Shown here piece after piece: positions 1-9,048 of a stretch of DNA of 64,000 nucleotides. The notes beneath the pieces were generated by a model. It was not told the origin of the DNA, did no database searches, and was given only the letters and a program-made list of their open reading frames with translations. Numbering within the stretch: the stretch's first letter is position 1; each line of letters opens with the position of its first letter. Source of the DNA: Gemmataceae bacterium (lineage in GTDB: Bacteria > Planctomycetota > Planctomycetia > Gemmatales > Gemmataceae); contig JANWVV010000007.1 in assembly GCA_025055795.1 (NCBI GenBank), positions 1 through 64,000 on the forward strand, in the 5' to 3' direction. The translations under genes and the position numbers were made by a program.

Positions 1-584
1 TGCTGAACCTCCCCCAACTTGACCGCCCGCAATCCCTCCGCACACCACAAATTCAACACCTCTACCTCCACCGTGGTGTTCCCCGCCGCCACCTTCTGCC
101 GTTCCACCCCCACTATCACCCCGTTGAGCTTGCCCGGCTGATTGACCGCCGTGGGCGTCAACGTCACCTCCACACGCTCCCCACGCAACTGCGTCAAAAT
201 GTTGGCAAAAGTCGGATTGCCGTTCAGATTGACCGCAAAACTGGCCAGGGTGCGGGCAATCGGCTCCCGCGAATCGTAACTGACCGCATCAATGCGGCCG
301 TTGCCAAAGTCCTCCAGCGTCATGCTTTTGAGCAGATCGTTGATGTCCTCTTCGCGGAAGGTCAGGTCCACGCGGGCGTCGTCGCTGACCTCGCCGGAGC
401 GGGCAAAGTACCCCACGCCGCTGTTGAACAGGACCACGCGGGTAATGGGCAGTTGCACGGCTGGTTTGACCTCAGGGTTGGCCGCTGGAGCGGCGGTGGC
501 GGTGAGCTGATCGCAGGCGACGCCACAGGCCAGTCCCAGCAGGCTGACCCCCGCTAACCAATACCACTTCTTCCCACGCCTCAT
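1..584 (-). CDS. DUF4139-type secreted/lipoprotein-like protein, 3' part beyond left edge
   Basis: The gene starts at ATG 584 and is still open at base 1, so only about 194 N-terminal residues are visible. They begin with a basic, then hydrophobic leader (MRRGKKWYWLAGVSLLGLAC) that looks like a signal peptide. Cysteines at its end could be a lipobox, but the match is not canonical. From about residue 45 the sequence reads RVVLFNSGVGYF, then a DINDLLKSM stretch and a SYDSREPI stretch, which I recognise from planctomycete DUF4139 proteins. The family is exported; its biochemical role is not established. The start is the first ATG before the hydrophobic leader, and no strong Shine-Dalgarno is obvious. 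Confidence 0.75.
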   Translation of the reverse strand, partial: MRRGKKWYWLAGVSLLGLACGVACDQLTATAAPAANPEVKPAVQLPITRVVLFNSGVGYFARSGEVSDDARVDLTFREEDINDLLKSMTLEDFGNGRIDAVSYDSREPIARTLASFAVNLNGNPTFANILTQLRGERVEVTLTPTAVNQPGKLNGVIVGVERQKVAAGNTTVEVEVLNLWCAEGLRAVKLGEVQ

Positions 585-711
585 AACTAAGGCCCTCCAA
601 GAAAGGGGAAAGGTAGAGATGGAGAAACAATCCCCGCAGGGTCGGGTTGTTTCCGCCAGCACCATTCCGACGAGGAAACGAGGGGGGAGGTTTTGTCGAA
701 TGCGGAAAAAG

Positions 712-1998
712 TTACAAATGGGGATGGGCAGGGGGGATGGTGACGGATGTGCGGCGGGGGACGTGGTCGGCGGTGGCTTGCCAGAGGTCGTCCAGGTGTT
801 GGGCCAGGTGGTTCCAAGAGTGGCGGCGAATGATTTTTTGTCGGGCGTTGGCGGCCTGATCCTGCAGTTCCAGCGGCCGGCGGAATGCCTCATGGATGGC
901 ACTGATGAACTGCTGGGGGCTGTCGGCGATGAGCAGATCCTGGCCGGGAAGCAGGTCGAGTCCCTCGGCTCCCAGGGTGGTACTGATCACAGGGGTGCCA
1001 CTGGCGAGGGCCTCGAGGATTTTCAGGCGTGTTCCTCCTCCGACACGTAGGGGCACCACTAGCATGCCGCAGCAGGCTAAGAAGGGACGGACGTCGGCGA
1101 CGTCAGCCATGAGATGGACGCGGGGGAAGGCCGTACAGCGTAGTCGTAACCATTGCGGGGGACGGCGTCCGACAATCGACAGGCGGGCCCGGGGCTCCGC
1201 GGCGGCGACGGCCGGAAAGATCTGCTCGAGCAACAGATTGACAGCGTCCAGATTGGGGCGCCAGTCGAGACTGCCCACAAACAGCAGATGATACGGGTCA
1301 CGCTCGACGTCTCGTTGGGGCCGGAACGCCTCGACATCCACCCCGTTTTCCACCACGGCCAGACGCGTTGCGCCAAACCGCTGCTGCATCAAGCGGGCAT
1401 CCGCCTGACTGACCGCTATCGTCAGGGTAGCGGCCGTGTAGGCCCATTGCTCAAAACGCTCATACTTCACCTGCTGAAGCCGCAGATACCACCGCTTGAG
1501 GGGATGTGGCTCGATGGCGGCGTAACGCTGCCAGATAAGCGATTCGACATTGTGGGCCATGATCGTCCAGCGGAGCTGCGGCAGCGTCGGACCGAAGGCC
1601 GCCCGCAGCACCTGGGCGTAAGGGGTCCATTCGCAATGCCACAACTGTACACGCTGACGCTGGGCAAAATCCCGCACAGCGGCAACATAAGATGCGGCCG
1701 CATGAGAGGCTACGGAGTATGGCAGAGCAGACAAAAGGTTGCCGGCCAGACGGGCATAGAAAGTCGCCCCCGACTTCGCCGGCAAAGGACGGTCCAGCAC
1801 GATGGTACGGATCCCTAAGCGGGCGAAAGCGTCCTGGGCGGCTAGGGCTTCCTCCGGATCAGCGTGCCGATGGGCGAAAAAGGTAAGACGATGCCGCTCG
1901 GCCAGGCGGCGAAGCAACTGGTAGGTGCGAATCCGCTTGCCTGAAGTGGGCGGATAAGGCAACTCTTCGTCCAAAATGGCCACGTGCAGCGATGCCAT
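712..1998 (-). CDS. Glycosyltransferase family 4 (GT-B) protein
   Basis: This 428-residue protein looks like a GT-B glycosyltransferase that moves a sugar from a nucleotide donor to a lipid-linked or polysaccharide acceptor at the inner face of the cytoplasmic membrane. The N-terminal half has the acceptor-side pattern (PYPPTSGKRIRTYQLLRRLA). The C-terminal half starts near residue 238 with FVGSLDWRPN and has the donor-binding block GGGTRLKILEALASGTPVI at about residues 321-340, with the expected Glu. It resembles the glycosyltransferases of exosortase/PEP-CTERM exopolysaccharide loci, but no other exopolysaccharide gene is nearby, so the substrate is unknown. An AAAGGAG-type ribosome site lies about 12 bases before ATG 1998. 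It may be transcribed with the minus-strand genes to its right, though 390 bases separate them. Confidence 0.88.
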   Translation of the reverse strand: MASLHVAILDEELPYPPTSGKRIRTYQLLRRLAERHRLTFFAHRHADPEEALAAQDAFARLGIRTIVLDRPLPAKSGATFYARLAGNLLSALPYSVASHAAASYVAAVRDFAQRQRVQLWHCEWTPYAQVLRAAFGPTLPQLRWTIMAHNVESLIWQRYAAIEPHPLKRWYLRLQQVKYERFEQWAYTAATLTIAVSQADARLMQQRFGATRLAVVENGVDVEAFRPQRDVERDPYHLLFVGSLDWRPNLDAVNLLLEQIFPAVAAAEPRARLSIVGRRPPQWLRLRCTAFPRVHLMADVADVRPFLACCGMLVVPLRVGGGTRLKILEALASGTPVISTTLGAEGLDLLPGQDLLIADSPQQFISAIHEAFRRPLELQDQAANARQKIIRRHSWNHLAQHLDDLWQATADHVPRRTSVTIPPAHPHL

Positions 1999-2388
1999 GA
2001 CAGATGCGGACTCCTTTCCTTATCCGTACTTTGCTGCATCAATAGACCAGTGAGGCCGCTGCGGCTGCGTTGGGTCCTGCTGTCGGGCCGCACCGTTCTG
2101 GTGGAATAGCATCTAAATCGATGCCGGCTTTTCCCTCACTCGGTTCGAGCGGGCGTGCTGGGGGGCGCTGCGGCCAGGCCGACCCAGTTCCCCGCCCGCA
2201 GGGGCGTTATCTTAGCGAAGACGACTGCGAGCACGCAACGGGATTATGCTCCGGCTATCAGCCGCAGACCAGATGCGTAGTGGACGGGAGAAGGGGCAGC
2301 CGAAGTGACAGCCGCCGACGTCGCTCGAGTATCGGCTGCTGGGACGACAGGACGTGTACTCGACCGATTTCAAGCATGGCAAAAGGGA
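1999..2388. other. Intergenic, no gene seen
   Basis: This 390-base GC-rich spacer lies between two minus-strand genes. A plus-strand frame is open across it, but it has no ribosome site and no recognisable protein. I see no RNA gene or clear terminator. Confidence 0.5.
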
Positions 2389-3411
2389 TCAGGCCGAGGG
2401 TTTTTTGAATAGGTCGAGGAAGCGGTCTTCGTAATCTTTGAATACACCCAGGCGGTCCAGCTCCCGTTTCAGTTCAAAGGCTTTGGACCGATCTACGGCC
2501 GCTTCGGTGAAGAGTTGCTCGATGTGTTCGCGATCGGCAGGGGATAGCTTGCCGTTGCGACCACGATGATGACGGCTGGATTCGTCGGTGCGGGGGACGG
2601 ACGAAGGGGTATCGGCCGATTCGTGTTCGGCTTGGATTTCTTCGCCGCTGTCGCTACCTTCCTCTTCCTCGTCGCCGCTGTCATTACTTTGCAGTTGACG
2701 GTATTGCTCCTCGACCCGGGCCAAAAGCTCGCCCAATTGCTGCTCGACGCGTTCGGCTTCCCGCTGCAATTCACTGAGATCCAGGTCCAGGCGGGCAATC
2801 GTTGCGAAAACTTCGAGAATGGCCAAGGAAGCTTTAGGAAAGGGAAACTGGGCGAAGATGTGGGGCATTTCGCCCAGCAGGCAGGTGCCGGGCAACTGGG
2901 CCTCAGCGGCGGCGGCCAGCAACACGCCATTGAGGCCACCAATGTGCCCTTCGTTGAGCAGATGCAATTCCAGTTGCTTCAATTCGTCGCGATAGGCTGG
3001 ATCAGTCGTTGCTCCGAACACCCGCGAACGATGCTGGGGATGCATCTGGGTGGCCATGGCTGCGAAAGTGAACACCCGCTCCACATTCAGCTTGCGGGCC
3101 AGTTCCATCAGATGACGACAGAAAGCGTACTTCCCCCATTGCGGCTGGGCTTCGCCCACAAAAACCACCAGGTCGTGCCGCTGCTCCGGATCGTGCCATA
3201 CGTACAGCCGATGCCGCGGCCGACGGATCGGTTGGATGATCCCGTCCTTGACTTCAACCTGGTCGACATCGAACAAATCGGGGGTTTCGAATTCCGCTAG
3301 GGCGTTCATCCCTAGTTTGGCCAGCAAATAGATGCCGGCATTGATAGCCACATGGCCCATCCCGGGCCACACAGCTACTAACCACGGATGATGGAGTTGC
3401 GGTAGTTCCAC
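2389..3411 (-). CDS. PAC2 family protein (proteasome-assembly-chaperone-like)
   Basis: This 340-residue protein has a PAC2-type domain over about residues 8-215: an early AVWPGMGHVAINAG segment, DLVVFVGEAQPQWG, then FAAMATQMHP and the LNGVLLAAAAEAQLPGTCLLGEMPHI block. PAC2 proteins bear the name of archaeal and eukaryotic proteasome assembly chaperones, but the role of bacterial members is unknown. A coiled-coil segment (about 215-245), an acidic linker rich in D, E and S, and a charged C-terminal helix follow. The start is GTG 3411, supported by GGGAG eight bases upstream. It is cytoplasmic, with no signal peptide. The window's bacterial protease HslVU is 20 kb away and shows no obvious link. 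Confidence 0.85.
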   Translation of the reverse strand: MELPQLHHPWLVAVWPGMGHVAINAGIYLLAKLGMNALAEFETPDLFDVDQVEVKDGIIQPIRRPRHRLYVWHDPEQRHDLVVFVGEAQPQWGKYAFCRHLMELARKLNVERVFTFAAMATQMHPQHRSRVFGATTDPAYRDELKQLELHLLNEGHIGGLNGVLLAAAAEAQLPGTCLLGEMPHIFAQFPFPKASLAILEVFATIARLDLDLSELQREAERVEQQLGELLARVEEQYRQLQSNDSGDEEEEGSDSGEEIQAEHESADTPSSVPRTDESSRHHRGRNGKLSPADREHIEQLFTEAAVDRSKAFELKRELDRLGVFKDYEDRFLDLFKKPSA

Positions 3412-3798
3412 GGAACTAACTCCCTATCTGAAATATGCTTCTCGTTTCGCCATTAACTCTGCTCGACCGCGACGTAAGTATGCCCGGAGGCATACCTTCA
3501 TCATAATGTTAGAGGTGCAGCCACTGCCACCGGATTCTAAACGATCCGCTTCGAACCGGAAGCGACGATCGGGGCGGCTTTTTAATCCGCCCGCTTGTTT
3601 CCGTTGTCGTTTTTCGTCCAGATCGAAAAAACTGGTCGAAGGGGTTGTCTACCCTGTCACTTCCTGACCCGATGTTGGCACGAGTACTGACGCCCAGTGG
3701 TGCCCACCGGATCCCAAAAAGTGTGTCAGATGGGCAGAGCGTAATGGTGACAGTGGCGGAGATGGGTCAGAAACCGAGCAAACGGTGCCTTTTGCAGT
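3412..3798. other. Intergenic with two adjacent short hairpins
   Basis: No gene is seen. Two perfect 6-bp hairpins stand side by side: CGCTTC/GAAGCG at 3547-3564 and GGGCGG/CCGCCC at 3572-3592. Neither is followed by a clean T-run on either strand, so I do not call a terminator. They lie about 200 bases beyond the stop of the minus-strand gene at 3799. Confidence 0.4.
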
Positions 3799-4077
3799 TC
3801 AGCCGGCAGAGACAAGCTCACCGCTGGTGGGAGCGGTGGTTGCCCGAGCCGGCTGTGTTACCCGTTCGATCACTACGGCAGCGGGGCTGGACGTTCCGGA
3901 CCCAACTTCAGGGGATAAAGCGGTTGAAGAGCCTGCTATTTGCCGGCGATGTGGTGCCCGGAATAGGCCATAGGCAATCCCGAACGCTAGCAAGGAGGTC
4001 AGGCCCAGTACGAACCAGGCCCACATCAGGGCTGCCATCACCAGTTCCCAATCGCGCCAACCTGTGGGAATGAACAT
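3799..4077 (-). CDS. Small single-span membrane protein, unknown
   Basis: This 92-residue protein has one strong transmembrane segment near the N terminus (about residues 12-39, with MAALMWAWFVLGLTSLLAFG) and then a Ser/Thr/Ala/Pro-rich tail of about 45 residues. A very good ribosome site (AGGAGGA, six bases before ATG 4077) supports translation. I do not recognise the family. It lies upstream on the left of a coiled-coil protein, a zinc-finger regulator and a stress protein on the same strand, each with its own ribosome site. Confidence 0.65.
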   Translation of the reverse strand: MFIPTGWRDWELVMAALMWAWFVLGLTSLLAFGIAYGLFRAPHRRQIAGSSTALSPEVGSGTSSPAAVVIERVTQPARATTAPTSGELVSAG

Positions 4078-4249
4078 GGCTAGTCCTCCTGCAAGTTAAG
4101 GCCTACGCTGAAGTTGTGCTTGGAATGTCGCCTGGCTACGGTATGATCTCCCCTCCTCACCCGGGCGGGGCCGGTAAAACCCGTTAAACCCACCCCTTGA
4201 TCAGTCAGACGATGATCTTAACAGTGGTTGCCGGGCCATCACTGCGGAT

Positions 4250-4465
4250 TCATACCGGTTCCCAAGTGGTTTGCTCGGCCAGTTGACGGGCCCGCACGGC
4301 CAGAGCGGCCAGCTCTGAGGCCACCACACCATACTCGGATGCAACGCCCAGGTGGCCTGTTACTTGCTCCACGCGTTCCACTGTGCGTTCCAGTAACCGG
4401 ACCTGCTCCTGCAATACGCGAATCAGGTCTTCAAGCAGTAGTCGGAGAGCTTCACAACGGTTCAT
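4250..4465 (-). CDS. Small coiled-coil protein, unknown
   Basis: This is a short (71 residues) highly helical protein. It starts MNRCEALRLLLEDLIRVLQE and continues with heptad-like Leu/Val spacing (RLLERTVERVEQV), so a coiled coil is likely. I chose ATG 4465 because AGAAGGA sits about 12 bases upstream. An ATG at 4477 (adding MKQD) is also possible but lies too close to that site. The frame is open to 4600, but the extra N-terminal sequence looks non-coding. Family and function are not recognised. Confidence 0.5.
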   Translation of the reverse strand: MNRCEALRLLLEDLIRVLQEQVRLLERTVERVEQVTGHLGVASEYGVVASELAALAVRARQLAEQTTWEPV

Positions 4466-4565
4466 ATCTTGCTTCATCCTTCTAACGAGTCGCTGATTAT
4501 GTGCCTTGATGGTAGGGGCGGATAGCAACATGGGGGTGTGTCCGGTCCCCACACGCCACCAAGGG

Positions 4566-4961
4566 CTAATCCAACTGACCGGCTTCGGCTTTACGGGCAC
4601 AGTCGACGCAGTAAGGGGTATAAGGCATCATGTCGAGGCGTTCCTTGCCGACGGGGTTGCCGCAGTGGACACATACGCCGAAGGTTCCAGCCGGGATGCG
4701 AAGCAGGGCCTCTTCGGCCTGGGCGAGAATTTCCCGTTCGTTCTGCCACAGCACACGGGCGAGGTATTCCTCCTCTTCCTGGCTGGGCGGGTCAGTATCG
4801 ATGCCAGGCATCTCGGCCCCCTCCACCGGTTCCTCACTGCCACGCCATGCCTCGGCTTCCAGATGACGTACCTCCGGCCTCAGACGGGCAATCAATCGTT
4901 TCAACCGTCGTCGGTAGTGCTCCACCTGTTGCGGGGTCAGGCCCGAAATTGTCGTTGCCAT
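4566..4961 (-). CDS. DksA/TraR-family C4 zinc-finger protein
   Basis: This 131-residue protein has the DksA/TraR layout: an N-terminal helical hairpin (about residues 8-90) and a C-terminal four-cysteine zinc finger (C97, C100, C118, C121, in CVHC and CVDC). Family members bind in the secondary channel of RNA polymerase and modulate transcription, often during the stringent response. The tip of the hairpin carries a DTDPP segment rather than the Proteobacterial DxxDxA motif, so this resembles the shorter DksA-like proteins of other phyla and may not work with ppGpp in the same way. GGGAGG five bases before ATG 4961 sets the start. Confidence 0.9.
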   Translation of the reverse strand: MATTISGLTPQQVEHYRRRLKRLIARLRPEVRHLEAEAWRGSEEPVEGAEMPGIDTDPPSQEEEEYLARVLWQNEREILAQAEEALLRIPAGTFGVCVHCGNPVGKERLDMMPYTPYCVDCARKAEAGQLD

Positions 4962-5378
4962 GGTCGCCTCCCAAACAAGCAGCCATTCTTGACGCTCTGG
5001 GCTTCACGGTGGAGGCCGCTGGTGCCCAACACTTCTGCACAGAGCGTACCAATTTTTGCAAAAAGCAGTTATTTGGATGAAAAAGTCCTCAATAAGAGAG
5101 ATAATAGTTGCGGCCAAATGGTTGCAGCGTTGTTGCGTTGTCAGCCACGCACCGGGCCAGACGGCACTGGGCGAATTGGTACCAGCAGGTGACCAGGAAT
5201 TGTGCGGATTCGATACACTTGCCCAACGAAAAACATAGCGATGACTGCACAATCGGGTAGTTGGTTCCTCGGAATAAGCAACTGACTAACGGGAGGTCGG
5301 GTGACGGTCTTGGCCAGTCGGACGGTACAGAGGCTAAGGTCCGGCGACGACGATGGCGAGTGGGTGGGTGAGCGAATG
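4962..5378. other. Intergenic, no gene seen
   Basis: This 417-base spacer lies between the zinc-finger protein and the stress protein. The stretch 5055-5110 is locally AT-rich. Frames open here on both strands lack ribosome sites and protein-like composition. Confidence 0.45.
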
Positions 5379-5819
5379 TCAAGTGGACGATGGCGTCAGG
5401 GCACGGACGGTCAGGACGGGGCAAGGGGCCTTGCGGAGAACACTCTCGGCTACACTGCCGACCAGCAAGCGAGCCAGGCCGGTGGTTCCGTGGGTGCCCA
5501 TGACGATCAGGTCCACATGTTCGCTATTGGCCAGTTCCAGGATTTTTTCGGCCGGATCGCCTTCGACCAGGCGGTGCTCGTAGGAGATGCGGCTATCAGT
5601 CGGTTTGATTGCTGCCAACCGATTTTGCAGCGCTAATGGTTCCTCAGCGGGAAAGGGGATGGCGATGCCATCGGGAGCATAGACGGGAGGTGGCGGGTAC
5701 ACGTGCACAATCAACAGGCGAGCCCCATAATCCCTGGCTAACGCACAGGCCAGGTCGAACGCTGCCTGGGAAGGTTCAGAAAAATCGGTTGGATGGAGTA
5801 TTTTCCGGATTTGTAACAT
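5379..5819 (-). CDS. Universal stress protein (UspA family)
   Basis: This 146-residue single-domain Usp protein begins with a typical ILHPTDFSEPSQAAFD first strand and helix. It ends with the nucleotide-binding loop GTHGTTGLARLLVGSVAE (residues 108-125), followed by PCPVLTVR. The G-2x-G-9x-G(S/T) pattern identifies the ATP-binding type of Usp. It is cytoplasmic and expected to act in stress survival. AGGAGA six bases before ATG 5819 supports the start. Confidence 0.93.
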   Translation of the reverse strand: MLQIRKILHPTDFSEPSQAAFDLACALARDYGARLLIVHVYPPPPVYAPDGIAIPFPAEEPLALQNRLAAIKPTDSRISYEHRLVEGDPAEKILELANSEHVDLIVMGTHGTTGLARLLVGSVAESVLRKAPCPVLTVRALTPSST

Positions 5820-6325
5820 CGCTGCTCTCCTGCGAAGTGGTGATTCGCTCGAGACCCACTGCTTTGTAGTCGCTTCCCCGCAACGACGCGTTTTACCAAA
5901 CAGGCTTGCCCTTCGCGTAAAGTTTGTGCATGTTCAAAGCTTTCTAGCAAGCTAATTTTTGGCCATCGAGCAAATTCAATAACCCGTCTTTGTGACCCTG
6001 GCGGTTATTGCCTGCAAATACCGCACCATTCCCGGCTCAAAGGAATCGCAGACGACCCTGCTCGAAAGCGAGCGGCGGGGAGAGGGTCAGGAAAGATTGA
6101 TTACTCGCCGCCGCTGGGTTACAAGCGTTACCTGGCGAAGTCAGACTGCTTGCTTGGCCGCAAAAAAGCAGCTAATATGAACTAAACTAACATAGTGAAT
6201 AATCATCGACGCCTCTGTCCAGCGAGCTAAACGCTGCTGTGGCTGAGAGCCGCGGGGATCAGCAGTACATTGTCCACCGTTCCGCTGGCAAATCAAAGTC
6301 GTCTTTCCCCACTCAGGAAACAGAC
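5820..6325. other. Divergent intergenic region
   Basis: This roughly 500-base region separates the minus-strand stress gene from the plus-strand gene at 6326. It should hold promoters for both. One plus-strand candidate is listed separately. No RNA gene is recognised. Confidence 0.5.
6150..6178 (+). promoter_or_regulatory. Candidate sigma70-type promoter
   Basis: TTGCTT (6150-6155), a 17-base spacer and TAATAT (6173-6178) lie in a locally AT-rich patch. Agreement is moderate (3/6 and 4/6). It is placed to serve the gene starting at 6326. Confidence 0.35.
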
Positions 6326-7819
6326 ATGAGGATCAACATCGGGGCAGTGCTAATCGGCTTGGGAGGGCTAGCCGGTTTTGGATCGCTCACAGGTGTGGGG
6401 GGCGAGGAGGCCGCATCGCCTCGGTCTACCGCCGGCATCTTCCCGTCGGGATCGGCAAAGTCCCTGACGGTTCCGACGGTGGAAGCCTTGGTCCGTCAAC
6501 TCGGGGCACCGGATTATCGCCTCCGTGAGCAAGCCGCCCAGCAACTGGAGGAAGCAGGCCCGGCCATTTTGCCCCAACTGCGGCAGGCCCGTCGGCAGAC
6601 CCAGGACCTGGAAATCCAGCGCCGCTTGGAAACCCTCATTGCACGGTTAGAACGAAGCCGCCTGCTGGAACCGACCCGTCTAACCGCTCAACTGGAGAGT
6701 GTAACGGCTGAGCAGGCCATTGCCTTCCTGGCTCGACACAGCGGTTATGCCATCACGCTAGTGCAGCCAGAGGAACCCCCCTTCGATTTACGCCGACATC
6801 GGCAGCCCCGCTACAACTTCCGCTGGGACAACACCCCCTTCTGGCAGGCCGTTGACCAGGTGACTAACGCCGGCGGGGGCGGCCAGGTCCAAATCGCCCC
6901 CCACGGACTTATCCAACTGATTCGTTCCCATCACTATAACCCGTTTTGTGCCTACACAGGTCCGTTCCGCTGCGTCGCTACGAACATCCAGGTCACCCGT
7001 AGTCTATTGCTGGAGCCGCTCGATCCGAAAGAAGGGCATCCGGTGTCCCAAGAGCTTACCTTGTCGGTTCAGGTATGTGCCGAGCCCAAGGTCCCACTAT
7101 TAGGCCTGAAAACCATCCAGGTCGTTCAAGCAATAGACGACGAAGGTCATCAGTTGTCCTCGGATGAGGCTAAAGGGCAAGAGGGCAAATTGAACGACGG
7201 TCCTCGGGGGGAATTGCTCACCGACGAATGCCACGAGCTTTCTTTCAGCGTGCTGGGAACGGCATTTCTCCCCCCCGTGAGTCGTACCGCTACCCATCTG
7301 AAACGGCTCAAGTTGCGGGTCTGGGTTCGCTACGTTCAGGACACCCTGACCGATATTGTGATCGATGAACCCCACAAGGCTGTGGGGCGCACCTTCCGCG
7401 GCCGACGCTATAGCTTGGGTGTGCATAAGTTCGAGAAGGTAGAAGTGCCGGACCCGGTGAACCCCGGCAAACTTCATCAGGGCTATCGTCTGAGCCTTCA
7501 GTGGGAAGACCGGCTGCAGCGAAAGGAGAAAGATGAGGACGTCAGAGCGGTGGCGACAATTTCGGCCCCTTGGCAACTGCTGGAACTAAGCGACACCGCC
7601 GGACGTTGCTACTACCTGCATGATACTACGCTGCAATCGGACGATGGTCATCTCAAGCGTTTCGAAGTGGTGTTAATGCCTTATCCTGACGATGAGATGA
7701 ACAAAGCAGGGCAACGCTTGGTCAATCGGCCCGGCCCGCCTGCCCGCCTGGTGCTGTATGATTGGGTCGTTGGCACCCATCCACTAACCTTCGAGTTCAA
7801 AAACCTCCCCCTCCCCTGA
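6326..7819 (+). CDS. Secreted planctomycete protein with HEAT-like N-terminal helices
   Basis: This 497-residue protein starts at ATG 6326, preceded by AGGAAA; the frame is open further upstream without a leader. A signal peptide (MRINIGAVLIGLGGLAGFGS) is followed at about residues 50-115 by a helical repeat (LGAPDYRLREQAAQQLEEAG) like the HEAT-type damage-counting helices common in planctomycete secreted proteins. Next comes a segment with LESVTAEQAIAFLARHSGYAI that resembles short domains of secretin-associated proteins. The C-terminal 300 residues look beta-rich and are not recognised. It is probably periplasmic, and no partner is visible in the neighbourhood. Confidence 0.7.
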   Translation: MRINIGAVLIGLGGLAGFGSLTGVGGEEAASPRSTAGIFPSGSAKSLTVPTVEALVRQLGAPDYRLREQAAQQLEEAGPAILPQLRQARRQTQDLEIQRRLETLIARLERSRLLEPTRLTAQLESVTAEQAIAFLARHSGYAITLVQPEEPPFDLRRHRQPRYNFRWDNTPFWQAVDQVTNAGGGGQVQIAPHGLIQLIRSHHYNPFCAYTGPFRCVATNIQVTRSLLLEPLDPKEGHPVSQELTLSVQVCAEPKVPLLGLKTIQVVQAIDDEGHQLSSDEAKGQEGKLNDGPRGELLTDECHELSFSVLGTAFLPPVSRTATHLKRLKLRVWVRYVQDTLTDIVIDEPHKAVGRTFRGRRYSLGVHKFEKVEVPDPVNPGKLHQGYRLSLQWEDRLQRKEKDEDVRAVATISAPWQLLELSDTAGRCYYLHDTTLQSDDGHLKRFEVVLMPYPDDEMNKAGQRLVNRPGPPARLVLYDWVVGTHPLTFEFKNLPLP

Positions 7820-7938
7820 TAAAGACGTTTCTCAACCAGAGGGTACCTCAACCAAAAGGGGGGGATGGATGACCACCGGGATTACTTCAACGGCGTAACG
7901 GGTCCGGCGGAGGTGGTGCTGTCGCATCAGGAGAGTTA

Positions 7939-8757
7939 TTAGCCTGGGAGACTGCGAGCTTTGTTCCAGTATGAACGTAGCCGTTGCTTCAGTTCATCGA
8001 TGATAGCCTCGAAGGGCAGGGTATAGCGCGGCGAGCCTTCCAAGGAGAAGAACAGCTCTATGAGAGTGTCCCAAGGGGTGATCCGGATGGCAAACAATGG
8101 ATGAGATTGTAAGCGAGGATTGGGACTCAGCCCTGTGGCGACGTCTTGTATATTCCCCAACTGAATCAAAAGGCTGGAATTGTGCCGATTGTGGTTAAAA
8201 CGTACCGATAACACGTTATCATAAGGTATGTACAACAGGATACGCCCATGTCCGTTGAGCAGCCGTAGGTGAGTACCGCTGAGGATCAAACGTGGACGAA
8301 AGATCATCTGATAAATAGTCGCTAACTGATACACCAACCACATCGTAATGCGACCGGCTACTAGTAAAGCGCACAGGGCCATAATAATTAATGACAAAGA
8401 TGGTGTTTCGTATCCTTGCAATGCAATGTCAGTCAATATAAAAAAAGCAAGTGCGAAGATGATAATCGATAAATACGCACAGCAGCCGACCTCTGGCAGC
8501 ATTTTGACCAATAAGCGGCGTGCTACGGGGATGACGGTTTCATCGGGTTCCTCAAAAGGTGTCCAGCCCGTACACGGGGTGTGATTGATCTTAGAGAGGT
8601 CGAATTTTGCGGGTACTTCCTGGAATAGAGAAGGAGGAAAAAGATTTGCCGCCGGAGTGACAAATGCCTCGTTGCGGGACAGGGTGCCCAGCCGATTGAG
8701 GAACAGCGGCCTCGGTCGCCCACCTTTGCGATCAGTCACACATACCCGGTATACCAT
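7939..8757 (-). CDS. Membrane protein with two TM segments and a PH-like C-terminal domain
   Basis: This 272-residue protein has two adjacent hydrophobic segments at about residues 95-145 (LSIIIFALAFFILTDIAL and LSLIIMALCALLVAG). A region with alternating strands and RLLNGHGRILLYIPYDNV, then VRFNHNRHNSSLLIQLG, could fold as a bacterial PH-like domain. A C-terminal helix ends the protein. The N-terminal 80 residues are unlike known domains. Its base composition is lower in GC than most neighbours. It is convergent with the gene at 6326. The function is unknown. Confidence 0.65.
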   Translation of the reverse strand: MVYRVCVTDRKGGRPRPLFLNRLGTLSRNEAFVTPAANLFPPSLFQEVPAKFDLSKINHTPCTGWTPFEEPDETVIPVARRLLVKMLPEVGCCAYLSIIIFALAFFILTDIALQGYETPSLSLIIMALCALLVAGRITMWLVYQLATIYQMIFRPRLILSGTHLRLLNGHGRILLYIPYDNVLSVRFNHNRHNSSLLIQLGNIQDVATGLSPNPRLQSHPLFAIRITPWDTLIELFFSLEGSPRYTLPFEAIIDELKQRLRSYWNKARSLPG

Positions 8758-9048
8758 AGCCTTGGCTATGCTCTGATCGACGATGCATCACTCATCTATC
8801 GCTTATAGCACATTGATGATCTTTTTGTTGACGATTGAGACCGAATCGGCCCCGGTAAGCCCCCGATCATCGATCAGTTCAAACTCAAAACGGCACATCG
8901 GGCAACGCCATGCCCATTTTAAGGGGAGCACGGAACTCTACCAAAAGAAAGATTACGATGAATTGTGTGTGTTTGGGGGCAAACAGGGCACAAATGAAGT
9001 TCCAAGTAACATGTGGTCCCTTTAGATGTAAGTCAAATCACGCCCGGT

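Noticed and set aside
2070..2408. 112-codon plus-strand frame in the GT4-PAC2 gap
   Set aside because: No ribosome site; Arg/Gly/Ser-rich translation typical of random GC-rich sequence.
3645..4073. 142-codon plus-strand frame over the small membrane-protein gene
   Set aside because: The minus-strand gene has a very strong ribosome site and a proper transmembrane segment; the plus frame has neither.
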